Under the pieces are notes generated by a model that saw only the letters and a list, made by a program, of their open reading frames with translations, was not told the DNA's origin and searched no databases. A DNA stretch of 64,000 nucleotides from Schauerella fraxinea (GTDB lineage: Bacteria; Pseudomonadota; Gammaproteobacteria; Burkholderiales; Burkholderiaceae_B), in the NCBI GenBank assembly GCA_030849965.1, contig JAVDKL010000001.1, forward strand, positions 2,028,554-2,092,553, given 5' to 3'. A program made the translations under genes and the position numbers. Positions 43,335 to 52,190 of the stretch are shown piece by piece (position 1 is the first letter of the stretch; each line of letters begins with the position of its first letter).

Positions 43335-44701
43335 TTCGCATTCACCTTGCGCGAGAGATAGCGCCCATATCCTGGTTTGCCCACCATCTTGCCGTCCTGC
43401 ATCACGGTCTCGCCGCGTACGATCGTGCGGACGGGCCACCCCTTCAGATCCCAACCGTCATACAGGCTGTAGTCGGAATACGACCCGAGTTCTTCGGCAC
43501 GCACCACGCGGCTGCGTTCGAGATCGACCAGCGTGAGATCGGCATCGGCACCCACGGCGAGCGACCCTTTCTTGGGATCGAGATTGAAGATCCGTGCGGG
43601 CCCGCGCGTGAGCAGATCGGCAATGCGTGCCAATCCCAACCGCCCCTTGTGATAGCCCTCGGAGAGCAGCACGGGCAGGATCGTTGCCGTGCCGGGAAAC
43701 CCTTGCGACGCCAGCCACAGCGGCCGTTCCTTGGTGGCCTTCTTGCGCGGCACATGATCGGAAGCCACCACATCGATGCTGCCATCGCGCAGGCCTTCCC
43801 ACATCGCGTCCACGTCGTCTTTCGAACGAAACGGCGGATTGGCTTTACCCAGCGAACCGATATCCGAGTCCTCATCGTGCGTGAGGTAATGCGGGCAGGT
43901 TTCCACATGCACGTGCTCGTAGCGCTTGCGCCACGCACGCACCTCGTCGAGTGCCAGCCGGGTGCTCAGATGCGGGATATAGATCCGCGCCCCCAGATGC
44001 TCGGCGAAATACATCGCCCGCACGCAGCTTTCCGACTCGGTAAACGCGGGCTTGGACGCCGACCAGTCCTTGAGTGTGTCCCGCCCCTCGGCCTGCAAAC
44101 GCCGGCGGATGCGGTTCACGATTTCGATATTTTCGGTGTGGCACACCACCTTGATGTCGCCCAGCCGCGCAGCTTCGCTCAACAGATCGTAGAAGTAGCC
44201 GTCGTCGGTGCCGTCCAGCCCGAGATAGCGGCCTTCCTCGCCCTTGAAATTCATGAAGTACTTGAACGAGGTCACGCCGTATTTGTTGACGTACTCCGAG
44301 AGCTCGCGCACATGCATCTCGTTGGCCACGCTGAAGTGAAAGCCGTAATCCACGTAGGCCCGCGTGCGCGCATATTCCTGCTCGCGGCGATACACCTCGG
44401 TGTAGTCCTCGTTATTGAGGAAATAGCCCAGCACGGTCGTAAAGCCGCCTTGTGCCGCATACACCGTTTCGGTTTCGTACTCGGTGATCTTCTCGCCAAA
44501 CCCGAAGTGCACGTGCGCATCGATCAAGCCAGGAAACACATGCAGTCCCTGGGCCGATATCTCGGGCGTGCCCTCGGCCACAGGTGTGCCCGGCAACAAG
44601 CGCGCCGCAATGCGGCCATCCTTGACCAGCACGTCGAGTGCTTGGCCATCCGTATCGGCATCGACCGCAATGCCGCCGCGCAAGACAAAATCCGTGGCCA
44701 T
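43331..44701 (-). CDS. Cyclic amidohydrolase (dihydroorotase/hydantoinase superfamily)
   Basis: A 456-aa metal-dependent amidohydrolase: HxH in GLIDAHVHFGFGE, the metal-bridging Lys candidate in SFKYFMNFKG, His ligands in VVCHTENIE and YIPHLST, and the catalytic Asp in VVASDHVPRKK. It opens cyclic amides or imides in its family (hydantoin, dihydropyrimidine, dihydroorotate, allantoin, cyclic imides); sequence does not tell which. The start overlaps the CobW stop (TGATG). It is encoded between a metallochaperone and a cysteine amidase, suggesting a two-step deamidating route. Confidence 0.9.
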   Translation of the reverse strand: MATDFVLRGGIAVDADTDGQALDVLVKDGRIAARLLPGTPVAEGTPEISAQGLHVFPGLIDAHVHFGFGEKITEYETETVYAAQGGFTTVLGYFLNNEDYTEVYRREQEYARTRAYVDYGFHFSVANEMHVRELSEYVNKYGVTSFKYFMNFKGEEGRYLGLDGTDDGYFYDLLSEAARLGDIKVVCHTENIEIVNRIRRRLQAEGRDTLKDWSASKPAFTESESCVRAMYFAEHLGARIYIPHLSTRLALDEVRAWRKRYEHVHVETCPHYLTHDEDSDIGSLGKANPPFRSKDDVDAMWEGLRDGSIDVVASDHVPRKKATKERPLWLASQGFPGTATILPVLLSEGYHKGRLGLARIADLLTRGPARIFNLDPKKGSLAVGADADLTLVDLERSRVVRAEELGSYSDYSLYDGWDLKGWPVRTIVRGETVMQDGKMVGKPGYGRYLSRKVNAK

Positions 44702-45807
44702 CAACGGCTCTCCGAAGGTTGGGGAATAAGGGAATCGAGCGCCGCGAGGTCCGGCGGCAACAAGCCGGGTTCATCGAGGCGCAGCGCCGCCAAACTGTGG
44801 GCGAGCCAGCTGCGATCGATGCCAACGCCGATGCAGACAAGCCGCGAGCGTTGATCGTCGCTTGGCCAATGGTCGAGCGGCTCGGGCCGATGAAACTCAC
44901 GGCCCACGGTTTGGAGAAAGATCTGCGGCGGACGGGCGTCTTCAACGCGCAGCAAGCCTTTGCAGCGCAGCAGGTCGTCGCCGTAATACCGCGAGACGAG
45001 ATGCCACCACGCCGCGATGCCGGCCCACGTGATGGGACCGTCGAGATAGAAACTCACGGTGCTCACACGTTCGTGAAAGGCGTGATCGTGATCGTGATCG
45101 TTATTGGGGTCGTGGTCGTCGTGTGCGTCATGCGCCTTGCGGTCCAGCCCGGTGAGCACTTGAGCAGACGCGGATCCATCGCGCACCGCATCCCACTGCC
45201 GCGCACCGCCCTGCTGCGTAAACACTGCAACCGCCTCATCGCCCGACGTGCAGGTCAGCACGTGCGCCAGCGGATTCGCGCCTGCAATCGCGTGCTTCAA
45301 CGCTTCCACTTCCACCTTGTCGGCAAGATCTGTTTTCGTGATGACCACCACCTCCGCCGCAGCCAGTTGCCGCACGGACTCCGGTTGCGTGCGCAGTTGC
45401 CGCAGCCCCTGCGCCCCATCCACCGTCACGATCACCTGATTGAGCCGCATCGTTTCGGTCAATAGCTTGTCGCCCAGCAGCGAATGCAGGATCGGCAACG
45501 GTTCGGCCAACCCGGTGGTTTCGATCACGATGCGCGTCAAGGCGGTGCCATTAGCGCGCGCCACCGCCACCACATTCAGCAGCGTTTCGCGCAGCGATCC
45601 ACTCAACGTGCAGCACAGGCAACCCGACTCGAGCAGCAACACGTTTTCCGCCACTTCCGCCAACACCAACTGATCGATGCCGATGTCGCCCACTTCGTTG
45701 ACCACCACGGCGGTGCCCGCCGATTCCGGCGCGCGCAACCAGGCGTTGAGCAGCGTGGTCTTGCCGCTGCCTAGAAATCCGGTGAGTAGATCGCAGTCGA
45801 TTCGCAT
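44701..45807 (-). CDS. CobW/G3E (COG0523) GTP-dependent metallochaperone
   Basis: A 368-aa protein with P-loop GFLGSGKTT, the metal-binding GCLCCT motif, TKTD guanine-specificity motif, a His/Asp-rich loop (several HD repeats around residues 230-245) and a CobW C-terminal domain. Such proteins deliver Zn or other metals to client enzymes. The one-base overlap with the amidohydrolase gene suggests that enzyme as client. The ATG at 45807 is used; a TTG 21 bases upstream is possible and neither has a good ribosome site. First gene of the operon. Confidence 0.92.
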   Translation of the reverse strand: MRIDCDLLTGFLGSGKTTLLNAWLRAPESAGTAVVVNEVGDIGIDQLVLAEVAENVLLLESGCLCCTLSGSLRETLLNVVAVARANGTALTRIVIETTGLAEPLPILHSLLGDKLLTETMRLNQVIVTVDGAQGLRQLRTQPESVRQLAAAEVVVITKTDLADKVEVEALKHAIAGANPLAHVLTCTSGDEAVAVFTQQGGARQWDAVRDGSASAQVLTGLDRKAHDAHDDHDPNNDHDHDHAFHERVSTVSFYLDGPITWAGIAAWWHLVSRYYGDDLLRCKGLLRVEDARPPQIFLQTVGREFHRPEPLDHWPSDDQRSRLVCIGVGIDRSWLAHSLAALRLDEPGLLPPDLAALDSLIPQPSESR

Positions 45808-45904
45808 CTTGGTCGGTTGGGGCGTCAAGGTGGTCTAACCGCACATCGCCAAGACTGCTGGCAGCGGCCGAGTCATCGAGAATATCGCCTTACGTTACGT
45901 ACAG

Positions 45905-45919
45905 CGATATTCAATATCG
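45905..45919. promoter_or_regulatory. Palindrome between cobW and iclR
   Basis: CGATATT-C-AATATCG is a perfect 15-bp palindrome in the AT-rich divergent spacer, and a half-site CGATATC recurs at 45961-45967. It is 97 bp from the CobW start and 113 bp from the IclR start, a reasonable operator for the divergent IclR regulator. Confidence 0.5.
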
Positions 45920-46032
45920 ACAAGCATAACGACGAAATTGAGGTTACGCTAGCCGGAATTCGATATCTTTTAACGTTACAAATCGGCGTGCAACCGTAGC
46001 GGGTGGCGCGAAAGCCGGTGTCTGGAGATGAA

Positions 46033-46920
46033 ATGCGTCAGAATTCGGCCTTGCCCGCTCACACACCCGCGTTCGTCAGAACCAGCGCCACCATGGCTGA
46101 AAAGAATCCAAACTCCGTCGAGGCCGTCAAAGTGGCCGTTCGCGTGCTCGATGAGCTCGCCGCGCAGCAGCGCCCGATGGGCGTGACCGAACTCGCCGAC
46201 GCCTTGGGCGAAACGAAACCCCGCATTCACCGGCATTTGTCGACGCTGAAAGAAATGGGCTTGATCGAGCAGGAGCAAGCCACCGATCGCTATCACCTGG
46301 GTTGGCGCGTGTTTCAGTTGGGAGAGGCCGCGGGCAATCAGTTCGATCTGCGCGCGCGTGCCGAGCCGTACATGATTCAGATTCGTGACGAGCTCAGGGA
46401 GACGGCAGTATTGGCCGTGCCGATCAACGCGACGCCGATGGTGATCGCCACTGCCGACAACATCTACGCGCGGATCTTGATCAGCGTGAAGCCCGGCAAC
46501 CGGCCGCTGCCGCACTGCTCGGCGCTCGGCCGCCTCACCTTGGCCTTCGCGCCCAAAGCATTGCAAGAGTCGCGACTGGCCGAGCCGCTGCTGGCCGAAA
46601 CCAATCTATCGATGATCGATCCGGCCAAGATTCGCGAGCGGCTCGAGATCATTCGGCATCAGTTCTATGAGGTGTCCGACGGCGAAATGATGCTGGGCGT
46701 GAATACCGTTGCGGTGCCCATCTTTCGCAATGGCGATCAACTCGCCGGCGTGCTGTCGATTGTGGGATCGATCCAGAATATCCCCAACCCGCCGCGCCGC
46801 GCGCAGGTGGAGATGCTGCAGCATTGCGCTGCAGCGCTGTCGACGCAATTGAATAGCCAGGCTTATGCAAACTGGCATCTGCGGCAAAGCGCGTCGGAGA
46901 TTTTGGGCGCTTTGCCTTGA
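46033..46920 (+). CDS. IclR family regulator of the cyclic-amide operon
   Basis: A 295-aa regulator: N-terminal winged HTH (GVTELADALGETKPRIHRHLSTLKEMGLIEQ) and C-terminal GAF-like effector domain (HCSALGRLTLAF ... DGEMMLGVNTVAVPIF). The ATG at 46033 has GGAG at 6-base spacing; an upstream GTG at 46003 and a downstream ATG at 46093 are alternatives. It is divergent from the 11-gene operon and is the likely regulator responding to its substrate or an intermediate. Its 3' end runs into a 39-bp repeat array. Confidence 0.91.
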   Translation: MRQNSALPAHTPAFVRTSATMAEKNPNSVEAVKVAVRVLDELAAQQRPMGVTELADALGETKPRIHRHLSTLKEMGLIEQEQATDRYHLGWRVFQLGEAAGNQFDLRARAEPYMIQIRDELRETAVLAVPINATPMVIATADNIYARILISVKPGNRPLPHCSALGRLTLAFAPKALQESRLAEPLLAETNLSMIDPAKIRERLEIIRHQFYEVSDGEMMLGVNTVAVPIFRNGDQLAGVLSIVGSIQNIPNPPRRAQVEMLQHCAAALSTQLNSQAYANWHLRQSASEILGALP

Positions 46921-47096
46921 TCGGACGAACTATGCAAAGCCCTGAACGCATTGCTTCTATCGTGCGCATCCGACGCTGACCTGAACGCACTGCCCTAATC
47001 GGACGAACTCGGCGCATATCTGAACGCATTGCGTCGATCGTGCGCGCCCGGCGCTGACCTGATCGCATTGCCCGGTCGACGCCAACGCGATCCCTG
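46902..47096. repeat. 39-bp degenerate tandem repeat starting inside iclR
   Basis: Five units of 39 bp begin at 46902, 46941, 46980, 47019 and 47058. The first includes the last codons and stop of iclR; the last is the most diverged. Odd and even units resemble each other best (ATCGGACGAACT against ATCGTGCGC cores), giving a 78-bp higher-order period. The 209-bp spacer to the next gene consists mainly of this array. Confidence 0.75.
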
Positions 47097-47129
47097 TTGC
47101 CGCACGCACGCCATGGACACCGGCGTGCG

Positions 47130-47840
47130 TTATGCCGCGTTCGTTTCCGTCTCCGCCAGATGAAACGCCTTCTTGCTCACCAAGTGCGCACGGATCGACT
47201 TCTCTGCCGCATCCGCGTCACGCGCCAGTAACGCTTTCACGAAACGCTCATGATCCGCCACGCCGGCTTCCCATTCGCGCCGATCCAGATTGGACTTGTA
47301 GCGTAGCGCCTGCACCTGCAAGTTGAGGCGGTCGTATGTCGCCGTAAGCGCCGGATTGTGCGCCGCGCGGTTGATCGCGATGTGTGTGCCCATGCTCGCG
47401 GCGAAATACGCCCCGATATCGCCCTCCTCGGTCTTTTGCAGCATGCGTTCATGTAGTGCGGCAATGGCGTCGAGCTCTGCATCCGAGGCGCGCTCGGCGG
47501 CCTGCCGAATCGCCAAGCCTTCCAGCACAGCCAGCACATCGAAGATGTTTTCGATGTCGGCTTCAGAATGCTCGATCACGACCGCACCGCGCTTGGGCTG
47601 AATGCTCACCAGGCCATCGGCACTCAACACCCGATACGCCTCGCGCAACGGCGTGCGCGACACGCGCAGCCGATCGCATAAGTCCCTTTCGTTCAACACC
47701 GTGCCAGGCTTAAGCGTGCCATCCGTGATCAATTGCCGCAGCCGATCGGCGACGACCGCAGCGAGAGTGGGATGGTCGATCGCGATGGGATCGAGCGCCT
47801 TTTGTGAGGTCGATTCGAGAGACGAGCTAGGGTAATCCAT
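47130..47840 (-). CDS. GntR/FCD family transcriptional regulator 2
   Basis: A 236-aa regulator: HTH (LKPGTVLNERDLCDRLRVSRTPLREAYRVLSADGLVSI) and FCD domain with helices carrying H and D metal ligands (MGTHIAINRAAHN, DHERFVKALL, IRAHLVSKK). The ATG at 47840 is preferred over the TTG 15 bases upstream. It is divergent from Bug gene 2, with FCD-type operator sequences between them, and probably regulates the 48-51 kb genes. Confidence 0.91.
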   Translation of the reverse strand: MDYPSSSLESTSQKALDPIAIDHPTLAAVVADRLRQLITDGTLKPGTVLNERDLCDRLRVSRTPLREAYRVLSADGLVSIQPKRGAVVIEHSEADIENIFDVLAVLEGLAIRQAAERASDAELDAIAALHERMLQKTEEGDIGAYFAASMGTHIAINRAAHNPALTATYDRLNLQVQALRYKSNLDRREWEAGVADHERFVKALLARDADAAEKSIRAHLVSKKAFHLAETETNAA

Positions 47841-47877
47841 AGGTGCGCACCGCAAAAAATGGGACTAGTTTGGCATC

Positions 47878-47887
47878 TGGTATACCA
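47878..47887. promoter_or_regulatory. GntR operator between regulator 2 and Bug gene 2
   Basis: TGGTATACCA is a perfect palindrome matching the FCD-GntR consensus TNGTNNACNA. ATACCAAA is repeated 12 bp further on (47894-47901), and a TTTGGCATC half-site lies just upstream, so a cluster of half-sites spans about 47869-47902. It lies 38 bp before the gntR ATG and 111 bp before the Bug ATG. Confidence 0.6.
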
Positions 47888-47997
47888 AACACCATATACC
47901 AAATTCCAACTATTACTGACTTAACCCACACGTCGCCTTTCCGGGACGACGGCATCGGACAACACAAGTCCGAGCATAAAAAACAATGGAGACAGGC

Positions 47998-48984
47998 ATG
48001 CACAAGAATACTGTATGCAAATGGGTGGGCGCGCTAGCGCTTGCCGTCGCGCAAATCGGCGTGGCGCAGGCGCAAAGCACGTTTCCCAACAAGCCCATTC
48101 GCTTGATCGTCGGATTCGTTCCAGGAGGCGGCACCGACGTATCTGCGCGATTGATTGCGCAGCGGTTAAGTGAGGAGTTGGGCCAGCAGGTCGTGGTTGA
48201 AAACAAACCCGGCGCGTCCGGCCTCATCGCGGCCGATGGCGTGACCAAGGCCGATCCCGACGGCTACACGTTGCTGCTGGCCAATATGCAGTCCACCGTG
48301 GCCGCACCCTACGTACTGCCGGTGTCGTTCGATCCGCTGAAGGGATTCACGGCGGTGCGCTATATCGGCTCGGTGCCCAACGTGCTCGTGGTCAACCCCA
48401 CGAAGAACGACGTGAAATCGGTCAGTGAATTGCTCGCCAAAGTGAGAGCCGCGCCGGGCACATTCACCTATGCGTCGTCCGGGATGGGCAGTCCGCAGCA
48501 CTTGAGCGCGGCACGTTTCTCGAAGATCACCGACGTGAAGATGGAACACGTGCCCTACAAAGGCAGCGGACAGGCGATTGCCGATCTGCTGGGCGGTCAG
48601 GTCGATATGAACTTCGACACCTTGCCCAGTGTGCTGGGCCAAGTGAAAGCCGGCAAGCTGCGCGCCCTGGCTGTCACGAGCAGCAAACGCACCGACACCC
48701 TTCCCGACGTGCCTACGCTCGCTGAAGCCGGCGTGAAAGGCATGGACGTCGAACAGTGGTACGCCGTGTTGGCGCCCGCCAATATTCCCGCGCCCACCCT
48801 CACGCGCCTCGATCAAGCGATCGACGCCACGCTGCGCGACAAGAATGTGGCCGCCAAGCTCGCCGAGCAAGGCATGGTGCTGGGCGGTGGCCCCACGACG
48901 CCCAAGGCCTTCCAAGCCTTTCTTGAAACCGAGTACAAAAAATACGGCGCGATCACGACCGACCTCGGCATGAGCAAACCCTGA
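47998..48984 (+). CDS. Bug family substrate-binding protein 2
   Basis: A 328-aa receptor. The ATG at 47998 has GGAG at 6-base spacing. Signal peptide ends near GVAQAQ, then FPNKPIRLIVGFVPGGGTDVSARLIAQRL and YASSGMGSPQHLSAARFSK. Located between a GntR regulator and crotonase/CoA-transferase genes, so its ligand is probably the acid activated by the CoA-transferase. No membrane components nearby. Confidence 0.93.
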   Translation: MHKNTVCKWVGALALAVAQIGVAQAQSTFPNKPIRLIVGFVPGGGTDVSARLIAQRLSEELGQQVVVENKPGASGLIAADGVTKADPDGYTLLLANMQSTVAAPYVLPVSFDPLKGFTAVRYIGSVPNVLVVNPTKNDVKSVSELLAKVRAAPGTFTYASSGMGSPQHLSAARFSKITDVKMEHVPYKGSGQAIADLLGGQVDMNFDTLPSVLGQVKAGKLRALAVTSSKRTDTLPDVPTLAEAGVKGMDVEQWYAVLAPANIPAPTLTRLDQAIDATLRDKNVAAKLAEQGMVLGGGPTTPKAFQAFLETEYKKYGAITTDLGMSKP

Positions 48985-49107
48985 CGCTTGGGCGCCGAGA
49001 TCACCGCGCTCTGCATGCGCCAACGTGGGCGCGCATCGCGGCGTGGGCACACCCGCTCTCAGCTCGGCGCACCCCCTCATCGATAGCGACATCACTGGAT
49101 CGAAGAT

Positions 49108-49917
49108 ATGAACACGCTTGCTGATACCCCTGCTGTAGATACCAAACCGTTGCTGCTCGACCGTGACGGCGCCATCGCGACGATCACCTTTAACCGCCCT
49201 GAGAAACTCAACGCCTTCACGATCGACGTGTGGCGCGATCTGGGCACCGCATTCCTCGAACTCTCCGAAGACGACGACGTGCGCTGCATCGTGATGCGCG
49301 GCGCCGGCGAGAAAGCGTTTTCGCCCGGCAACGACATTTCCGAATTCGAGACCTCGCGTTCAAACACGCAGCAGGCCAAAGCATACGGTCAGGTCATGCG
49401 CCGCACGATCGAGGCGATCGCCAATTGCCGCCATCCTGTGATCGCGCAAATTCACGGGATTTGCGTTGGTGGCGGTTTGGAAATCGCCAGCCTTGCCGAC
49501 ATCCGCATCTGCGGCACGTCATCGCGTTTCGGTGTGCCGATCAAGAACCTCGGCCTGGTGATGTCGTATACCGAGCTGACCCCGCTGATCCGCCTGGTCG
49601 GCCCCGCCGTAGCGCTGGACGTGCTGCTTGAAGGCACGATCTTCGGTGCCGACGAAGCCTTGCGTCTCGGCGTGGTTACGCGTGTAGTGGCCGACGATCA
49701 AGTCGCCAATGAAGTCGCCGCCACCGTGAAGCGTGTGGCCGCAGGCGCACCGCTCGTGGCGCGCTGGCACAAGCAGTTCGTCCGCAAACTCGCTGCCGGA
49801 CACAACCTCACCGACAGCGAGCGCGACGAAGCCTTCGAGTGCTTCGACACCGAAGACTTCCGCATCGGATACCAAGCGTTCTTGAAGAAAGAAACGCCAA
49901 AATTCACAGGCCGTTGA
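49108..49917 (+). CDS. Enoyl-CoA hydratase/isomerase family protein
   Basis: A 269-aa crotonase with oxyanion-hole motifs (GEKAFSPGNDISEF; IHGICVGGGLEIASLADIRI). The residue equivalent to the catalytic Glu in VxGxxxGGGxE...D region is E in GGLEIA; the second acidic residue expected near FGVPIKNLGLV is not evident, so hydration, isomerisation or hydrolysis cannot be told apart. It is followed 15 bp later by the CoA-transferase gene, forming a CoA-thioester module. Confidence 0.9.
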   Translation: MNTLADTPAVDTKPLLLDRDGAIATITFNRPEKLNAFTIDVWRDLGTAFLELSEDDDVRCIVMRGAGEKAFSPGNDISEFETSRSNTQQAKAYGQVMRRTIEAIANCRHPVIAQIHGICVGGGLEIASLADIRICGTSSRFGVPIKNLGLVMSYTELTPLIRLVGPAVALDVLLEGTIFGADEALRLGVVTRVVADDQVANEVAATVKRVAAGAPLVARWHKQFVRKLAAGHNLTDSERDEAFECFDTEDFRIGYQAFLKKETPKFTGR

Positions 49918-49932
49918 GCCGGGGACGTTTTG

Positions 49933-51174
49933 ATGACTGAACATACATCGCCTAATAAAACCGGCGCGCTGTCGGGCATGCGCGTAATCGAACTCTCGCA
50001 AATCATGGCCGGCCCCACGTGCGGCATGATGCTCGCCGATCTGGGTGCCGACGTGATCAAGGTCGAAAAACTCGAAGGCGGCGACGATGCCCGCCAATAT
50101 CGCGACCCCTTGATCAATGGCGTCTCGGCGCCCTTTCTGATGCTCAATCGCAATAAGCGCGCGATCGCGCTCAATCTCAAAAGCGACAAAGGCCGCGAGG
50201 TGCTGATGCGCCTGTTGAAGGATGCCGACGTCATCACCGAGAACTATCGTAAGGGCACGATGGAAAAGCTCGGCCTGGGCTATGAAACCTTGCGCCAGAC
50301 CAATCCCGGACTGATCTATTGCGCCGTCTCCGGCTACGGCAAAACCGGCCCCTTTGCCGACAAAGGCGGCTTCGACCTGATCGCACAAGGCTTCTCCGGC
50401 TTGATGGCCATCACCGGTGAACCGGGCGGCCCACCGCTGCGTACCGGCAATTCGGTCGCCGACATCAATGCGGGATTATTGGCAGCCTTCGGCGTGCTGG
50501 CGGCCTATCAGCACAAGCAAAAAACCGGCGAAGGCCAGATGGTGGAAACCTCGCTGCTCGAGGCCAGCCTGCAGCAACTCTATTGGCACGCGGCAATCTA
50601 TTTCGGCACCGGCGAATCGCCCGGCCCTACCGGCTCAGCCCACGTGCTCACCTCGCCGTATCAAGCTTTTCCCACCGCCACCGAGTGGATCATCATCGGC
50701 GGCGCAAACGAGAAAAACTGGACCCGCATCGCGCAAGTGCTCGGCCATCCCGAATGGTGCGACGATCCGCGCTACGCCAAGAACGCGCAACGCATGGCCA
50801 ATCGCGACACCCTCATTCCCGCGATGACCGAGATCCTCTCCAAGCGCTCTGCAGATGACTGGCTGGTCGACTTCGACAACGCCGGTGTGCCGGCGGGTCC
50901 GGTGCATTCAGTAGGCGAAGCGCTGTCGCATCCGCAAACGTTGGCGCGTGAAATGGTGGTCGAGCAAAACCACCCACAGGCCGGTCCGACCCGCACCATC
51001 GGCATGCCCGTCAAATTCTCGGCCACGCCGGCGCAATATCATCGCGCCGCCCCCCGATTAGGTGAAGACAGCGTGCAGATCCTGAACGAACTGGGCTACA
51101 GCGCGGCAGACATCGACACGATGATCGAGGACGGCATTGTGGGCGACGTCGAACGCCAGACGGTCGATCACTGA
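49933..51174 (+). CDS. CaiB/BaiF family (class III) CoA-transferase
   Basis: A 413-aa protein with the family segments MRVIELSQIMAGPTCGMMLADLGADVIKVEK, the catalytic Asp candidate in KGGFDLIAQGFSG and VSGYGKTGPFADKGGFD. These enzymes move CoA between carboxylic acids such as succinate or formate donors. Next to the crotonase gene and a Bug receptor, it likely activates the imported acid. The ATG at 49933 follows a TTG. The 3' end overlaps the convergent LysR gene by 7 bases. Confidence 0.93.
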   Translation: MTEHTSPNKTGALSGMRVIELSQIMAGPTCGMMLADLGADVIKVEKLEGGDDARQYRDPLINGVSAPFLMLNRNKRAIALNLKSDKGREVLMRLLKDADVITENYRKGTMEKLGLGYETLRQTNPGLIYCAVSGYGKTGPFADKGGFDLIAQGFSGLMAITGEPGGPPLRTGNSVADINAGLLAAFGVLAAYQHKQKTGEGQMVETSLLEASLQQLYWHAAIYFGTGESPGPTGSAHVLTSPYQAFPTATEWIIIGGANEKNWTRIAQVLGHPEWCDDPRYAKNAQRMANRDTLIPAMTEILSKRSADDWLVDFDNAGVPAGPVHSVGEALSHPQTLAREMVVEQNHPQAGPTRTIGMPVKFSATPAQYHRAAPRLGEDSVQILNELGYSAADIDTMIEDGIVGDVERQTVDH

Positions 51175-52049
51175 CCCGCAACCGCGACGACCCAACGCCT
51201 GAACGTGTCCAGTTCGGGCGAGCGGCGTCGCGGCTGTTCGGGCAGCAAGAAATAATAGGTGGCATCGCCCAGATCGACGGACAGCTCAAAGGGCATGACC
51301 AGCCGGCCATCTTGCAACTCCTTGGCCACCAGCGCCTTCTGCGCGATCGCCACGCCATAGCCTTCCAGCGCAGCCTCGTAGGCCAGCACCGACGATTCGT
51401 ACTTCATGCCGCGCGTGAGGTCGACCTCTTTCATGTTGGCCGCTCGAAACCAGATAAACCAATCGTCTGGCCGCGCCAGCACGTGCAGCAGCGTCTCGTG
51501 AGCGAGATCGCCCGGGGAGTTCAACCCGCGCGCCTTCTCCGGGGTGCAAACGGGCACCAGCTCATTGGCCATCATCTTGTAGCTGGCCACGCCCTTCCAG
51601 TTGCCATCGCCCATCTGAATGCCCGCATCCAGATCCTCGCGCTCGAAATCCGGCGGGAGCAGCGAGGTATTGATCTTCACATCGATCGCGGGGTTCGCAC
51701 GATGGAAACTCGCCAGACGCGGGAGCAGCCAGCGCATTGCAATGCTGTGCGGCGCACGAATCTGAAACTGCTGGCGCCGTTGGTCGCGGCGCACCGCTGC
51801 GGTGGCACGTCGCAAGCCGTCCATCAGGTTCGACACTTCGTCCAGGTATCGCGCGCCGGCTTCCGTCAGCACAATCGCGCGGTGCTCCCGGTGAAACAGC
51901 CGCGTGCCCAAATACTCCTCGAGCAATCTGATGTGCCGGCTTACCGCTGCAGGCGTCACGCACAGCTCGCTTGCCGCCGCCGACACGCTCGCCAGCCTGC
52001 CGGCCGCTTCGAAAGCGCGCAAAGCATTCAACGGCGGGAGCTGATCCAT
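51168..52049 (-). CDS. LysR family regulator, GcvA-like
   Basis: A 293-aa LysR protein of the GcvA/AmpR-like subgroup (PPLNALRAFEAAGRLASVSAAASELCVTPAAVSRHIRLLEEYLGTRLFHR). It is divergent from Bug gene 3 (142-bp spacer with an AT-rich stretch 52071-52100) and likely controls the Bug/amidase pair. Confidence 0.92.
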   Translation of the reverse strand: MDQLPPLNALRAFEAAGRLASVSAAASELCVTPAAVSRHIRLLEEYLGTRLFHREHRAIVLTEAGARYLDEVSNLMDGLRRATAAVRRDQRRQQFQIRAPHSIAMRWLLPRLASFHRANPAIDVKINTSLLPPDFEREDLDAGIQMGDGNWKGVASYKMMANELVPVCTPEKARGLNSPGDLAHETLLHVLARPDDWFIWFRAANMKEVDLTRGMKYESSVLAYEAALEGYGVAIAQKALVAKELQDGRLVMPFELSVDLGDATYYFLLPEQPRRRSPELDTFRRWVVAVAGQ

Positions 52050-52190
52050 GACGCAAACCCACTCTTTCGATTAACAAAAACTAAATCTTATCGTAGATAA
52101 AGTTGCTTGAGTGGGTGCCCATCGAAGCACACCATAGATCCGAACACACCGGATGCCCGTCGACACGACGAATCGGATTCATGGGAAAAA

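Noticed and set aside
46902-47096. Possible CRISPR array or small RNA cluster
   Set aside because: The units are degenerate throughout with no unique spacers; better explained as tandem duplication.
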